From positions 1 through 33,832 of the forward strand of contig JAPVWS010000145.1 of the NCBI GenBank assembly GCA_027493295.1: DNA of 33,832 nt, written 5' to 3'. Each line of letters begins with the position of its first letter. The first letter of the stretch is position 1. Of this stretch, positions 8,360 to 16,386 are shown piece by piece. Under the pieces are notes generated by a model, which was not told where the DNA came from, did no database searches, and was given only the letters and a program-made list of their open reading frames with translations. The stretch is from Candidatus Versatilivorator vitaminiformans. GTDB taxonomy: Bacteria; Acidobacteriota; Terriglobia; Versatilivoradales; Versatilivoraceae. Position numbers and translations under genes: made by a program.

Positions 8360-9952
8360 CTATGCGGTTTTTCGGACCGGCCGGGGAGAGGTGTCTCTCG
8401 GAAAATCCGCGGCATCCTGGGAAGGAACCTCAAGCGGCAGGTAGTTCCGTTCGGCTTTGCGGATGGCCTGGTAGCGCTCATAGACTCGACGAGACGATTC
8501 CAGCCCCAACGCCGATTTCCAACTGCTGCCCCGGAAGGTATGGGTCAGCATCTTGTGCCCCTGCCGAAACACGAATCCGGGACTATGCCACAGCGCCGCA
8601 GGGAAATGCCGTGTCTTGATCCAGCGCTCGGCCTGCCATCGCAGAAACTCGATTTCCTGAGCCGAAAGGTGCTCGGTTTTCACCACGGCGGTGGTGCCGT
8701 CATATTCCTCCAAGGCTTCGTTGATGATCAGATTGCGGGCGCGGAAATCCAGGGTCATGGGAGTACCCGGATAGGGCGTGGGGTGTTGAATATAGGGCCA
8801 GTCGATATACTTTTTGGCAAACTCCAGGTTGGTCAGGATGGATTCCCGGGTATCGTCCGGATTTCCGACAATCAGTCCGCCGACCACGTAGATCCCGTTC
8901 CGATGGAGATACTCGATCGCCCGAATGGAGGCATTGCCTACCGAGCGTCCATTCTGGCGCTCCTGGTTCTTGGAGCTGGCCCGCAGGAATTTCAGATCTT
9001 CTTCCAGGATATTTTCTATCCCCAGGAACACGTAGCGGAATCCGGCGTGGCGCATGAGCGGGGCCAGACGTTCCCCGTGGTTGGCCAGAGCCGAGGTCAT
9101 GCCTTGAAGAATGTAGTCGACGTCGTTCAGACCCGCGTCGATGATCGCTTGGCAAAAGGCTTCAAAGCGGTGCACGTTCAGGGTGATGTTGTCGTCCACC
9201 AGGAAAACGGCCCGGGCCCCCCGCCGGTAGGCATCACGGATGTCCTCGATGACCCGCTCGATATGGTAGGTGTGGAAGTTTCGTCCCCGCATTTCGATGA
9301 TTGAGCAAAAGCTGCAATCATAGGTGCAGCCGCGTGAGGTCTCTACAACGTCAACCGGCCTTCCCAGCAAAGTGTAGCCCTGCAGAACCCGGGAATCTCT
9401 GCGCGGCAGCTTGACCTCCTCGCCAGTCAGTGAGCTTACCGGGCGCTCCGGGTTATGGTGAAATCGGTCTCCCCGGCGATACGACAAGCCGGTGATGGCA
9501 GAGTAATCCTTGCCGTTTTCCAGGGCTCGCAGCAGCTCCCGAAAGGTCTTCTCTCCTTCACCGCGAACGATAAAGTCAGGCCTTCCGGGCGCAGCACGGG
9601 TGTAGGCAAGCCGGTCCAGGCTGGGGTCGTACCCGCCTACCACGATGTGGGCATCGGGCTTGATCCGGCGCACCAGGCTGATGATCTTTTGGGCAGTATG
9701 GCGCTGGAAGGTCATCACCGATAGTCCCACCACATCCGGCTGATACTCCTGAACCAGGCGAATCACGGTTTGACGAACCTGAGATTGCACCAGAATCAGA
9801 TCAGCGACGGACACGCGATGATGTGGATCGACGTTGCCTGCAAGCGACGTCAGGGCGCCATTGGGCATGCGAATGGCCACGGTGGGCATGTGCTCGAACG
9901 AGTCTGGCATCGAAAAGAGCAGAATATTCACCGGTACCTCCTGCGGAATCAC
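8360..9952 (-). CDS. B12-binding-domain radical SAM protein
   Basis: A 530-residue class-B type radical SAM enzyme. Residues 1-140 form a Rossmann-like cobalamin-binding domain (PDVVGLSVMTFQRHTAQKII, AHIVVGGYDPS, FIVRGEGEKTF). The canonical DxHxxG cobalamin ligand motif is not evident. The radical SAM core starts near residue 205 with SRGCTYDCSFCSI, whose three cysteines bind the 4Fe-4S cluster that cleaves S-adenosylmethionine, followed by FLVDDNITLN and GLIVGNPDDTRESI. The family includes BchE-, HpnJ- and HpnR-like enzymes that modify lipids and tetrapyrroles; the substrate here is unknown. It is co-oriented with the PQQ dehydrogenase downstream (72-base gap). Confidence 0.88.
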   Translation of the reverse strand: MIPQEVPVNILLFSMPDSFEHMPTVAIRMPNGALTSLAGNVDPHHRVSVADLILVQSQVRQTVIRLVQEYQPDVVGLSVMTFQRHTAQKIISLVRRIKPDAHIVVGGYDPSLDRLAYTRAAPGRPDFIVRGEGEKTFRELLRALENGKDYSAITGLSYRRGDRFHHNPERPVSSLTGEEVKLPRRDSRVLQGYTLLGRPVDVVETSRGCTYDCSFCSIIEMRGRNFHTYHIERVIEDIRDAYRRGARAVFLVDDNITLNVHRFEAFCQAIIDAGLNDVDYILQGMTSALANHGERLAPLMRHAGFRYVFLGIENILEEDLKFLRASSKNQERQNGRSVGNASIRAIEYLHRNGIYVVGGLIVGNPDDTRESILTNLEFAKKYIDWPYIQHPTPYPGTPMTLDFRARNLIINEALEEYDGTTAVVKTEHLSAQEIEFLRWQAERWIKTRHFPAALWHSPGFVFRQGHKMLTHTFRGSSWKSALGLESSRRVYERYQAIRKAERNYLPLEVPSQDAADFPRDTSPRPVRKTA

Positions 9953-9992
9953 TGCTGGTCGGCAGCATCCGGGACGTTCAGGTCACCACAAT

Positions 9993-11327
9993 CTAGTAGA
10001 TGAAATCTGCCTCGAAGCCGTGGGCCGAACTGGCTTGGCGTGTCTGTTCCGGGGGAGGAGCGAGCGCGGCCAACTGTTGCTGCCACTTCAGCTTGACTTG
10101 TCGAAACGCACTCCGGTATTCGGGCTTCAGCGGCTTTGAAGGCTTCATCTTGAGAGTGAGCGGATTTACAAAGACACCGTTTCGGCGCACTCGGTAGTCG
10201 AGGTGGGGACCGGTGGACAATCCGGTCGACCCCACGTAGCCAATTACCTGGCCCTGCATGACTTTCGAACCCCTCCGCAATCCTCGGGCAAAGCGCGACA
10301 AGTGGGCGTAGTAGGTGGTAAACCCGTTGCCGTGCTTGATTTCAATCAGGTTGCCGTAACCGCCCTTCCATCCGCGAAACCGTACTCGGCCGTTACCGGC
10401 AGCCACAACCCGAGTTCCTGTTGGCGCCGCGTAATCCACTCCGAGGTGCGGCCGTCGTTTGCCCAGGACGGGATGGAGTCTTCTGTAGGAGAATCGCGAG
10501 CTGATGCGGGAAAACTTCACCGGCGATCGCAGAAAGTCCCGCTTGAGCGATCGCCCGAGATGGTCAAAATAGCCCACCTCGCCCTCAGGATCTTCGAAGC
10601 GGTATCCGGTATAGCGTTTCCCCGCGTTGTGGAATTCCACGGCCAGAATGTCGCCATATCGGACCATCCGGTCTTCCAGATAGAGCTTTTCGACCATCAA
10701 GCGAAAATGGTCCCCTCTTTGGATCTCGGTGTTGAAGTCGATGTCCCAGGAAAAGATTTCGGCCATGTCCAGCGCCAACTGATCCTTTTCCTGCAGGTCG
10801 GAAAGCGTGCCGAACAAGGAGGATTCAATGGTTCCTGCCACCGGCAGTTCGCGCTTTTCGTACTCGATGGGAATCAATTGAGCCCGAAAGCCGTCGCCGG
10901 TGCGTTTCAACTGCAGATACTTATAGGCGTCCACCTGGTAGCGGAATGCGTTCAGCCTGCCGTCAGCCAGCCGTTCCAACTCGAATCGATTCCCGGCCCT
11001 GATTCTGGCCAGGTTGTAGACCGGCCGGCTCGTGCGCGTCAGCCGGTAAACGGTCTCAGGGGAAAAACCGTGGGCACCCATCAGTTGGCCGAAGGTGGCG
11101 TTTCTCGCGACTTTCCCCTCAATCACCCTCAGTTGAGGCGGCGGTGGCGGATGCTCGGTGGCAGGAGGGATCCGGTGGTCCGATGGCTGCATGGGTGCCG
11201 CCGAGGGATCATCAGGCAGCAGCCACAGCCATGCCAGGGACAGCCCCAGGATTGCGCTGACCATGACTACGGACTCGAGCCGTTCGTTCAGCCTGGAAGC
11301 GAGACCCTGAGGTCGCTGCTGCGCCAT
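9993..11327 (-). CDS. M23-family peptidase (MepM-like murein endopeptidase) with an Asp in place of the last zinc His
   Basis: A membrane-anchored cell-wall hydrolase, 444 residues from the preferred ATG at 11327 (MAQQRPQGLAS). An in-frame upstream extension to 11420 is possible but looks like leader. There is one N-terminal helix (VVMVSAILGLSLAWLWLLP), a proline-rich linker and a LysM/OapA-like region (FGQLMGAHGFSPETVYRLTR). The C-terminal M23 domain shows HLGVDYAAPTGTRV (HxxxD), TTYYAHLSRFARGLRRG and TGLSTGPHLDYRV. The usual HxH motif reads H-L-D, so the residue that is normally the third zinc ligand is Asp. It may still bind metal or may be a regulatory, inactive homologue. It cleaves peptidoglycan cross-links if active. 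Confidence 0.88.
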   Translation of the reverse strand: MAQQRPQGLASRLNERLESVVMVSAILGLSLAWLWLLPDDPSAAPMQPSDHRIPPATEHPPPPPQLRVIEGKVARNATFGQLMGAHGFSPETVYRLTRTSRPVYNLARIRAGNRFELERLADGRLNAFRYQVDAYKYLQLKRTGDGFRAQLIPIEYEKRELPVAGTIESSLFGTLSDLQEKDQLALDMAEIFSWDIDFNTEIQRGDHFRLMVEKLYLEDRMVRYGDILAVEFHNAGKRYTGYRFEDPEGEVGYFDHLGRSLKRDFLRSPVKFSRISSRFSYRRLHPVLGKRRPHLGVDYAAPTGTRVVAAGNGRVRFRGWKGGYGNLIEIKHGNGFTTYYAHLSRFARGLRRGSKVMQGQVIGYVGSTGLSTGPHLDYRVRRNGVFVNPLTLKMKPSKPLKPEYRSAFRQVKLKWQQQLAALAPPPEQTRQASSAHGFEADFIY

Positions 11328-11432
11328 GGCGCCACCCAAGGGGAAAATTCGGACCCGATTCAGTTTTCTTGAAACGCCAGGAAAACAATCTAAGCTAACA
11401 GATCGTCCCGACGCATTCAAGCAAAAGGAAGG

Positions 11433-11840
11433 CTAGATATACTGGCTGTGTTCCTTGAGCAGGCACCGATCCATGACCACCGTCAATCCGGCGTTCTCGG
11501 CCTTCCGGGCTGCCTGTCCGTCAACGACACCCTCCTGCATCCAAATGGCTCCGACACCGATCTGCATGGTCTGGGCCACCACCAGGGGAACGGCATCCGA
11601 ACGACGGAAAACATTCACCAGATCGATGGAAGTGGAAGCAGGGATGTCGAGCAGGCTGGGGTAGCAGAACTCCCCCAGGACCGCCTCGTGGTTGGGGTTC
11701 ACGGGAACGATTCGGTAGCCCTGAGTCTGCATGTAGCGAGCCACCGCATTGCTGGGCCTGCTTGGATTGGCGGAAAGTCCGACCACGGCAATGGTCCTGG
11801 AACATTCGAGCAGGCGCTTGATTTCCGTAGGGTCGTTCAT
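11433..11840 (-). CDS. CoA-binding (YccU-like) protein
   Basis: A 135-residue single-domain protein of the CoA_binding_2 family. It starts at the ATG at 11840 (MNDPTEIKRLLECSRTIAVV); longer frames upstream lack family similarity. Motifs are a Rossmann start TIAVVGLSANPSRPSNAVARY, YRIVPVNPNHEAVLGEFCYPSL, and the C-terminal GAIWMQEGVVDGQAARKAENAGLTVVMDRCLLKEH. The conserved cysteine sits in DRC. The family resembles the CoA-binding half of succinyl-CoA synthetase alpha; its cellular role is not established. It stands alone after rluB, separated by about 140 non-coding bases that contain a MITE-end-like sequence. Confidence 0.9.
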   Translation of the reverse strand: MNDPTEIKRLLECSRTIAVVGLSANPSRPSNAVARYMQTQGYRIVPVNPNHEAVLGEFCYPSLLDIPASTSIDLVNVFRRSDAVPLVVAQTMQIGVGAIWMQEGVVDGQAARKAENAGLTVVMDRCLLKEHSQYI

Positions 11841-11853
11841 GGGACCACCGCTT

Positions 11854-11878
11854 GGGACAAGCCCGTGTTTCTCACCGG
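11854..11878 (+). repeat. Degenerate solo arm resembling the MITE terminal repeat
   Basis: The stretch GCCCGTGTTTCTCACCGG (11861-11878) matches 15 of the first 18 bases of the 19-bp terminal repeat of the two MITE-like elements at 20989-21233 and 25330-25574. The preceding GGGAC also agrees with the left flank of the first copy. No second arm or internal sequence was found nearby, so it is either a decayed remnant or chance. Confidence 0.35.
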
Positions 11879-11979
11879 TTTGGCAGTTCAGAACACCAGA
11901 ACATGTGTCTCTGCGGGCCGCTCCGGGTGAAGACTCGGATCGATTCCGTCTCTCCGGTTCCAACTTGAGCCGCCCATTC

Positions 11980-12717
11980 TCACGCTTCCTTGCGTGTATC
12001 CGACTTCGCATCCAGAAAGCGCATCACTTCCTGGCGGCTCAAGTGGCGGTACTCCCCCGGTTTCAGCCGGGCGTCCTTCAAATATCCGATCTGGATGCGT
12101 CGTAACTTGATCACAGAGTGTCCGACACGGTCAAACATTTTACGGATCTGGTTGTTCCTGCCCTCTATCAACGTAATCCTCAACCAACAGTTGTCGCCCT
12201 GCTTCACCACGGCGATCTTGCAAGGCGCCAGCTTTCTTTCGTCCAGGGAGAGTCCTTTCGAGATCCTTGCCAGAATCGCACGACTGGGAGTCCCTCGCAC
12301 TTTGGCCACATAGGTCTTGGGACAATGAGATCCGGCTGAGGCGATCCGGTTGGCAAATTCGCCGTCATTGGTCAAGAGCAATAGTCCTTCAGTGTTGAAA
12401 TCCAGACGGCCGACCGAGTTCACTCCCGGTGGACACCCCCGAATCAACTGGCCCACCAGTGGCCTGCCGGCCGGGTCCGAAAGGGTGCACAAATACCCTC
12501 GCGGCTTGTTTAGCAGCAGATAGGTCCGCCGCCCGTGCGGACGAATACGGTTCCCGTCGACTCGAACATGGTCACGGGAAATATCCACTTTCGCGCCCTG
12601 CCGCGTGACCGGCTTGCCGTTTACGGAAACCCTTCCCTCCTGAATCAAGACTTCGGCCCGGCGCCGGGAACAAACACCGGCGCGGGCAATAACTTTTTGC
12701 AGCCGGTCCGTCACCAT
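11980..12717 (-). CDS. rluB: 23S rRNA pseudouridine synthase of the RluB/RsuA type
   Basis: A 245-residue enzyme that isomerises uridine to pseudouridine in ribosomal RNA. An N-terminal S4 RNA-binding domain (DRLQKVIARAGVCSRRRAEVLIQEGRVSVNG) is followed by LLLNKPRGYLCTLSDP and the catalytic motif GRLDFNTEGLLLLTNDG with the nucleophilic aspartate, then EGRNNQIRKMFDRVGHSVIKLRR. I use the ATG at 12717; an upstream TTG at 12726 overlapping the scpB stop is an alternative. It follows scpB by a few bases, and scpA-scpB-rluB is a very common bacterial gene neighbourhood. RluB is preferred over RsuA or RluE from length and context only. Confidence 0.92.
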   Translation of the reverse strand: MVTDRLQKVIARAGVCSRRRAEVLIQEGRVSVNGKPVTRQGAKVDISRDHVRVDGNRIRPHGRRTYLLLNKPRGYLCTLSDPAGRPLVGQLIRGCPPGVNSVGRLDFNTEGLLLLTNDGEFANRIASAGSHCPKTYVAKVRGTPSRAILARISKGLSLDERKLAPCKIAVVKQGDNCWLRITLIEGRNNQIRKMFDRVGHSVIKLRRIQIGYLKDARLKPGEYRHLSRQEVMRFLDAKSDTRKEA

Positions 12718-12722
12718 GGCTC

Positions 12723-13406
12723 TCAAGGCGTCTGCTTCCCGGGAACCATCCGGCCGTCGCCCGACTGTTCGACGGTTCTCGAGGAAGCGGTGGAGTTCTC
12801 CCGCCGGTCGGAGGCGCCTTCCGCTCCCGTTCCCGATTCGGCTCCACTCAGGACCGCCATTCCCTCCAGGGATGCCTGCGCCAGTTCCTCATATTCATCC
12901 AGGCTGGGGAGCTCCCCCAGGTTCTTGAGCCCGAATTGAAGCAAGAAGTCTCGAGTGGTCTTGTAAAGAATGGGCCTGCCCACAACGTTCTTGCGCCCGC
13001 CGGCGGTTACCAGTTTCTTTTCGACCAGAGTCTTCATAACGGCCGTTGCGTTGACTCCTCGAATTTCCTGGATTTCCGGGAGAGTGACCGGCTGTTTGTA
13101 GGCGATTACGGCCAGGGTTTCCAAGGCAGGCAGCGAGAGTCTGATCGCCGGGACCTGGTGTTTCAAAAACTTCTGAACCCAGGCATGATGTTCGGGCTTG
13201 GTGGCCATCCTGTAGCCGTCGGCGATCTCCTTGATCTCGATTCCGTGCTCGGGCGAGGCGTAGCGGCGACGAAGGTGAGAAAGCGCTTGGCGAATGGCAG
13301 CTTCGTTCTCCTTTCCCAGCAATTCGATCATGGAAGCCACGGTGACGGGTTCCTCCGCCAGGTAGATGAGCGCCTCCACGATCGGTCTCAGCTTTTCTTC
13401 ATTCAT
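12723..13406 (-). CDS. scpB: Segregation and condensation protein B
   Basis: Kleisin-associated winged-helix subunit of the SMC-ScpAB condensin that organises and segregates the chromosome. It has 227 residues from the ATG at 13406 (MNEEKLRPIVEALIYLAEEP). An open frame extending to 13559 reads through the inverted-repeat element and is not the gene. The family core is clear: RLSLPALETLAVIAYKQPVTLPEIQEIRGVN and VGRPILYKTTRDFLLQFGLKNLGELPSL. The C-terminal 45 residues (GAESGTGAEGASDRREN) are low-complexity and probably disordered. Unusually, 270 bases separate it from scpA, filled by a repeat element. Confidence 0.95.
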   Translation of the reverse strand: MNEEKLRPIVEALIYLAEEPVTVASMIELLGKENEAAIRQALSHLRRRYASPEHGIEIKEIADGYRMATKPEHHAWVQKFLKHQVPAIRLSLPALETLAVIAYKQPVTLPEIQEIRGVNATAVMKTLVEKKLVTAGGRKNVVGRPILYKTTRDFLLQFGLKNLGELPSLDEYEELAQASLEGMAVLSGAESGTGAEGASDRRENSTASSRTVEQSGDGRMVPGKQTP

Positions 13407-13495
13407 CCGGCACTCCGAAGCTTGTTTGGAACAGCCCCCTGTTTCGCCCCTCATGAGACGCCCCGTCGTCCGGGACGGCGGCGCGGATCGCTGAA

Positions 13496-13670
13496 GAGTG
13501 AATAGTGGAGAGTGAAGAGTGAAGAGTAGTCGGTGGCCAGTGGTCAGTCGCAAATGCAAGCCAGTGCCCGATGACCTGGTTGCGCTTCGTGAAGGACTCC
13601 GCCGAGACCGACAAGATGCTTTGCGTGTCGATCAAGTGGCTCTTCACTCTCCACTCTCCACTAATCACTC
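13496..13670. repeat. Inverted-repeat element between scpA and scpB
   Basis: Left arm 13496-13526 and right arm 13640-13670 are inverted copies of a 31-base sequence with two mismatches, built from GAGTGAA/GTGGAGA heptamer-like units. They enclose 113 bases with GTGGCCAGTGGTCAGT-like low-complexity sequence and no gene. The right arm begins six bases after the scpA stop codon. It looks like a small non-autonomous or palindromic repeat inserted in the scp operon. The RNA could form a long stem between the two cistrons. Confidence 0.75.
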
Positions 13671-13675
13671 CGATT

Positions 13676-14467
13676 TCAGGAGGGTCTGCCGGCCACTGCC
13701 ACTTCTATCCTGCCTGTCCATAGTTCAAGGTCACCCATCACCTCGGCAAACCTATCCTTGCGCCTGGCAACGATATCTCCGAAACGCTGCTTTTGAACCA
13801 GCACAATGGCCTGCAGATAGGACATCTCCAACAGCGCGACAAATACCACCACCAGAGCCCTGCGGCTCCGATAGAGGGCAAACAGCCGGTCGACGGAAAC
13901 CTCGCCCCCGGAATCCTCGAAAATGGTCTTCAAGTCCTGGAGAACCTTCCCAATGGTCACCTCGTCCTGCCCGATTTCCATGGCTCGGGTGGCCTTGTGT
14001 CGCTCCTGAATTCTGTGCAGGGAAATGATCAGGTCGAAGGAGCTGGCCTTCTGCTCGGGTTCCACCGATGTCTCCCGAAAATCCCACACTCCCGGCAGGG
14101 TCCAGCTGGCCCGTTCCACTTGTTCCTTCTGGTGGAGCATTTGAGCGGCGTTCTTGAACTTCTCGTGTTCCAGAAGCCGATGCACCAGCTCGGCCCGGGG
14201 GTCTTCCTGCCGGCCCTCCGGCTCAAGCGGATCGGCGGGCAGGAGCATCCTGGACTTGATGTGGATGAGGGTTGCCGCCATCAACAGAAACTCGCCGGCA
14301 AGCTTGATGTCGAGTTCCTGCATGGCCTGGATCCTGTCCAGGTACTGCCGTGTAATCTTGGCGATGGGGATGTCGTAGATGTCGATCTGCTGCTTGCGAA
14401 TCAGCTCCAGCAACAGATCCAGGGGGCCCTCGTAGGCCGGCAACTGAATCCTGTAAGGATCGTCCAT
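13676..14467 (-). CDS. scpA: Segregation and condensation protein A (kleisin)
   Basis: The kleisin subunit that bridges the SMC heads, 263 residues. The N-terminal kleisin signature is clear: YRIQLPAYEGPLDLLLELIRKQQIDIYDIPIAKITRQYLD, followed by LAGEFLLMAATLIHIKSRMLLP. The C-terminal winged helix contains VTIGKVLQDLK and ALVVVFVALLEMSYLQAIVLVQKQRFGDIV. The start is the ATG at 14467 (MDDPYRIQ), nine bases downstream of the trpS stop. The order M50 protease-trpS-scpA-scpB-rluB on one strand suggests a single operon. Confidence 0.96.
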   Translation of the reverse strand: MDDPYRIQLPAYEGPLDLLLELIRKQQIDIYDIPIAKITRQYLDRIQAMQELDIKLAGEFLLMAATLIHIKSRMLLPADPLEPEGRQEDPRAELVHRLLEHEKFKNAAQMLHQKEQVERASWTLPGVWDFRETSVEPEQKASSFDLIISLHRIQERHKATRAMEIGQDEVTIGKVLQDLKTIFEDSGGEVSVDRLFALYRSRRALVVVFVALLEMSYLQAIVLVQKQRFGDIVARRKDRFAEVMGDLELWTGRIEVAVAGRPS

Positions 14468-14476
14468 GGGTGGTTA

Positions 14477-15478
14477 TCAGGTCATCTTCATGGCCTGTCG
14501 AACGGCCTGCATGGTCTCGCCGGCCTCCTGGGCGGCCCGTCGATTCCCGTCCTCAATGATTTCACCGATCTCTTGGCGACGGCCAGCGTAGTCCCGCCGG
14601 CGTTCCAGCAGGGGGGACAACTCCCGGACCAAGCCGTCGCTCATCCACTTCTTGCACTCGACGCAACCGATCCCGGCCGTCCGGCATTCTCTATCGACCG
14701 TCGCTTGTGTCTCCCGCGATGAATAGATCTTATGGTAGGAAAAAACCGGACAGAGTTCAGGATTCCCCGGATCGTGCCGGCGCTTTCGGGCCGGATCGGT
14801 CATCATTGTCCTGACCTTGGCGTGAATGGTTTCGGGGGAATCGGAAAGTGAGATGTCGTTGCCGTAACTCTTGCTCATCTTTCGCCCATCCAATCCGGGA
14901 AGCCTGGGGACGGGAGTCAACAGGGCCTGAGGCTCGGGGAAAACCTGCCCGTATAGCGAGTTGAAACGCCGGCCAATCTCCCGAGTGAGCTCCACGTGCG
15001 GCACCTGGTCTTCGCCCACCGGCACGGCGTCGGCCCTGTACATCAGGATATCCGCGGCCTGCAGCACCGGATACCCCAGGAAGCCGTAGTTGCCCAGGTC
15101 CTTGTCGATTACGTTGTCTCGCTGTTCCTTATAGGTCGGAACCCTTTCCAGCCATCCCAGCGGCGTGATCATGGAGAAAAGGAGGTGCAGTTCGGCGTGC
15201 TCGGGAACTGCCGACTGCACGAAGAGCACCGACTTTTGCGGGTCAAGACCGGCTGCCAGCCAGTCGATCATCATCTCAGTGCGAAACTGGTCGATTTCCG
15301 AAGTGTCGGCGAAATCGGAGGTCAGCGCGTGCCAGTCGGCAATGAAGTGGAAACTCCGGTATCTCTCCTGCAGTTCCACCCAGTTCTTCAGCGCACCCAC
15401 CACGTGCCCGAGATGGAGCTTGCCGGTGGGACGCATCCCGCTGGAAATTCGAGGCTTGTTTGACTCTGAGGAAACCAT
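14477..15478 (-). CDS. trpS: Tryptophanyl-tRNA synthetase
   Basis: Class I aminoacyl-tRNA synthetase charging tRNA-Trp, 333 residues from the ATG at 15478 (MVSSESNKPRISSGMRPTG). A TTG at 15499 could add seven residues. The HIGH-like motif is KLHLGHVVG and the KMSKS loop is GRKMSKSYGNDISL. ADILMYRADAVPVGEDQVPHVELTREIGRRFN is typical of the tryptophan pocket region. Length is normal for the bacterial enzyme. The insert ECRTAGIGCVECKKWMSDGL carries two cysteines, also usual in the long-loop TrpRS group. It lies between the M50 protease gene and scpA. Confidence 0.97.
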   Translation of the reverse strand: MVSSESNKPRISSGMRPTGKLHLGHVVGALKNWVELQERYRSFHFIADWHALTSDFADTSEIDQFRTEMMIDWLAAGLDPQKSVLFVQSAVPEHAELHLLFSMITPLGWLERVPTYKEQRDNVIDKDLGNYGFLGYPVLQAADILMYRADAVPVGEDQVPHVELTREIGRRFNSLYGQVFPEPQALLTPVPRLPGLDGRKMSKSYGNDISLSDSPETIHAKVRTMMTDPARKRRHDPGNPELCPVFSYHKIYSSRETQATVDRECRTAGIGCVECKKWMSDGLVRELSPLLERRRDYAGRRQEIGEIIEDGNRRAAQEAGETMQAVRQAMKMT

Positions 15479-15502
15479 GGGAAACGGGTCGCGCGGCAAC
15501 TG

Positions 15503-16156
15503 CTAGCCGGCGATGATCCACTGAACGATTTGAATGAAGGGTCTCAGCACTCCGCTCAGGACGCCGAAATAAAAACACGCAATCAGAATGAGAAATCCAT
15601 AGGGTCGAATCTGCTGGTAGGCATCGGCCAGACCACTCGGCAGAAAGTGCGGCAGAATCCAACTGCCGTCCAAAGGTGGAATCGGAATCATGTTGAACAC
15701 CGCCAGGGCGGTATTGAGGATGGCTCCCATCAGACACATCCGCCAGAGAGGCTCCAACATCGTCCCATCGATCACCCCGCCGGCCATGTGGTAGCTCTGA
15801 AGTCCCTTGATGGCCAGCAGAAAAAGGGCCAAGAGCAGCACGTTGCTGATTGGTCCGGCCGCGGAAATCCAGATATCCGCCTTGCGGCGGTCCTTGACAT
15901 GAAGTGGATTCCAGGGAACCGGCTTGGCCCAACCGAACAGCAGTCCTCCCGAAAAGAAAGCAATAGCGGGGAATATCAGGGTTCCAACCACGTCGATATG
16001 GGGGATCGGGTTCAAGGTCGCCCTTCCGAGATATCGCGCCGTGGGATCTCCGAACCATTCAGCCGTCCAGGCATGAGCCGCCTCATGCACGCTGAGCGAA
16101 AAGAGAAACACGATCATGAAGAAAAGAAACTGGACCAACTGGGCGGTGTCGATCAC
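15503..16156 (-). CDS. Site-2 protease family (M50) membrane metalloprotease
   Basis: A 217-residue integral membrane zinc protease. The HExxH motif is present as SVHEAAHAWTAEWFGDPTA (near residue 24), and the second active-site element is NMIPIPPLDGSWILP (near residue 165). Five to six hydrophobic segments are visible. It starts with GTG at 16156, preceded by GGAGCC. Proteins of this small soluble-domain-free subgroup are commonly encoded beside trpS and scpA in Acidobacteria and Deltaproteobacteria. They cleave membrane proteins inside the bilayer, but the substrate here is unknown. It diverges from the heme operon. Confidence 0.93.
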   Translation of the reverse strand: MIDTAQLVQFLFFMIVFLFSLSVHEAAHAWTAEWFGDPTARYLGRATLNPIPHIDVVGTLIFPAIAFFSGGLLFGWAKPVPWNPLHVKDRRKADIWISAAGPISNVLLLALFLLAIKGLQSYHMAGGVIDGTMLEPLWRMCLMGAILNTALAVFNMIPIPPLDGSWILPHFLPSGLADAYQQIRPYGFLILIACFYFGVLSGVLRPFIQIVQWIIAG

Positions 16157-16299
16157 GGAGGCTCCGATGGCGAAGGCGGCACCCTACCCCGTGACCCCCC
16201 AGGGAGGCGCGAGTGCCACAATCAGCCGCAGCTTAGCATAGGTGCGAGGAGAAACTCTAGCCGGTCCGGAAGTGCGGATTGGACCGGAATCGGGGCTCC

Positions 16300-16328
16300 T
16301 TGTTGGATCGAAATGCCGATAGTATAAT
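16300..16328 (+). promoter_or_regulatory. Promoter of the heme-biosynthesis operon
   Basis: A perfect TATAAT (16323-16328) preceded at 17 bases by TTGTTG (16300-16305). The predicted RNA starts near 16335, about 50 bases before the ATG of the hemX-like remnant at 16387. The -10 box is strong and the -35 box weak. Confidence 0.6.
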
Positions 16329-16386
16329 GGCTTGCGGCGAATCGTCCTGAGCGGCAACCGCTGCCGAGTTTGTCCCAGAGATCCTT

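Noticed and set aside
7907-9304. A 465-codon plus-strand open frame
   Set aside because: It runs antisense across both the PQQ dehydrogenase and the radical SAM gene, which are clearly real; the product has no family features.
10203-11372. A 389-codon plus-strand open frame
   Set aside because: Antisense shadow of the M23 peptidase gene.
13519-13675. Short open frames inside the scpA-scpB inverted repeat
   Set aside because: They translate the repeat arms (Ser/Thr/His-Ser-Pro runs) and have no start signal.
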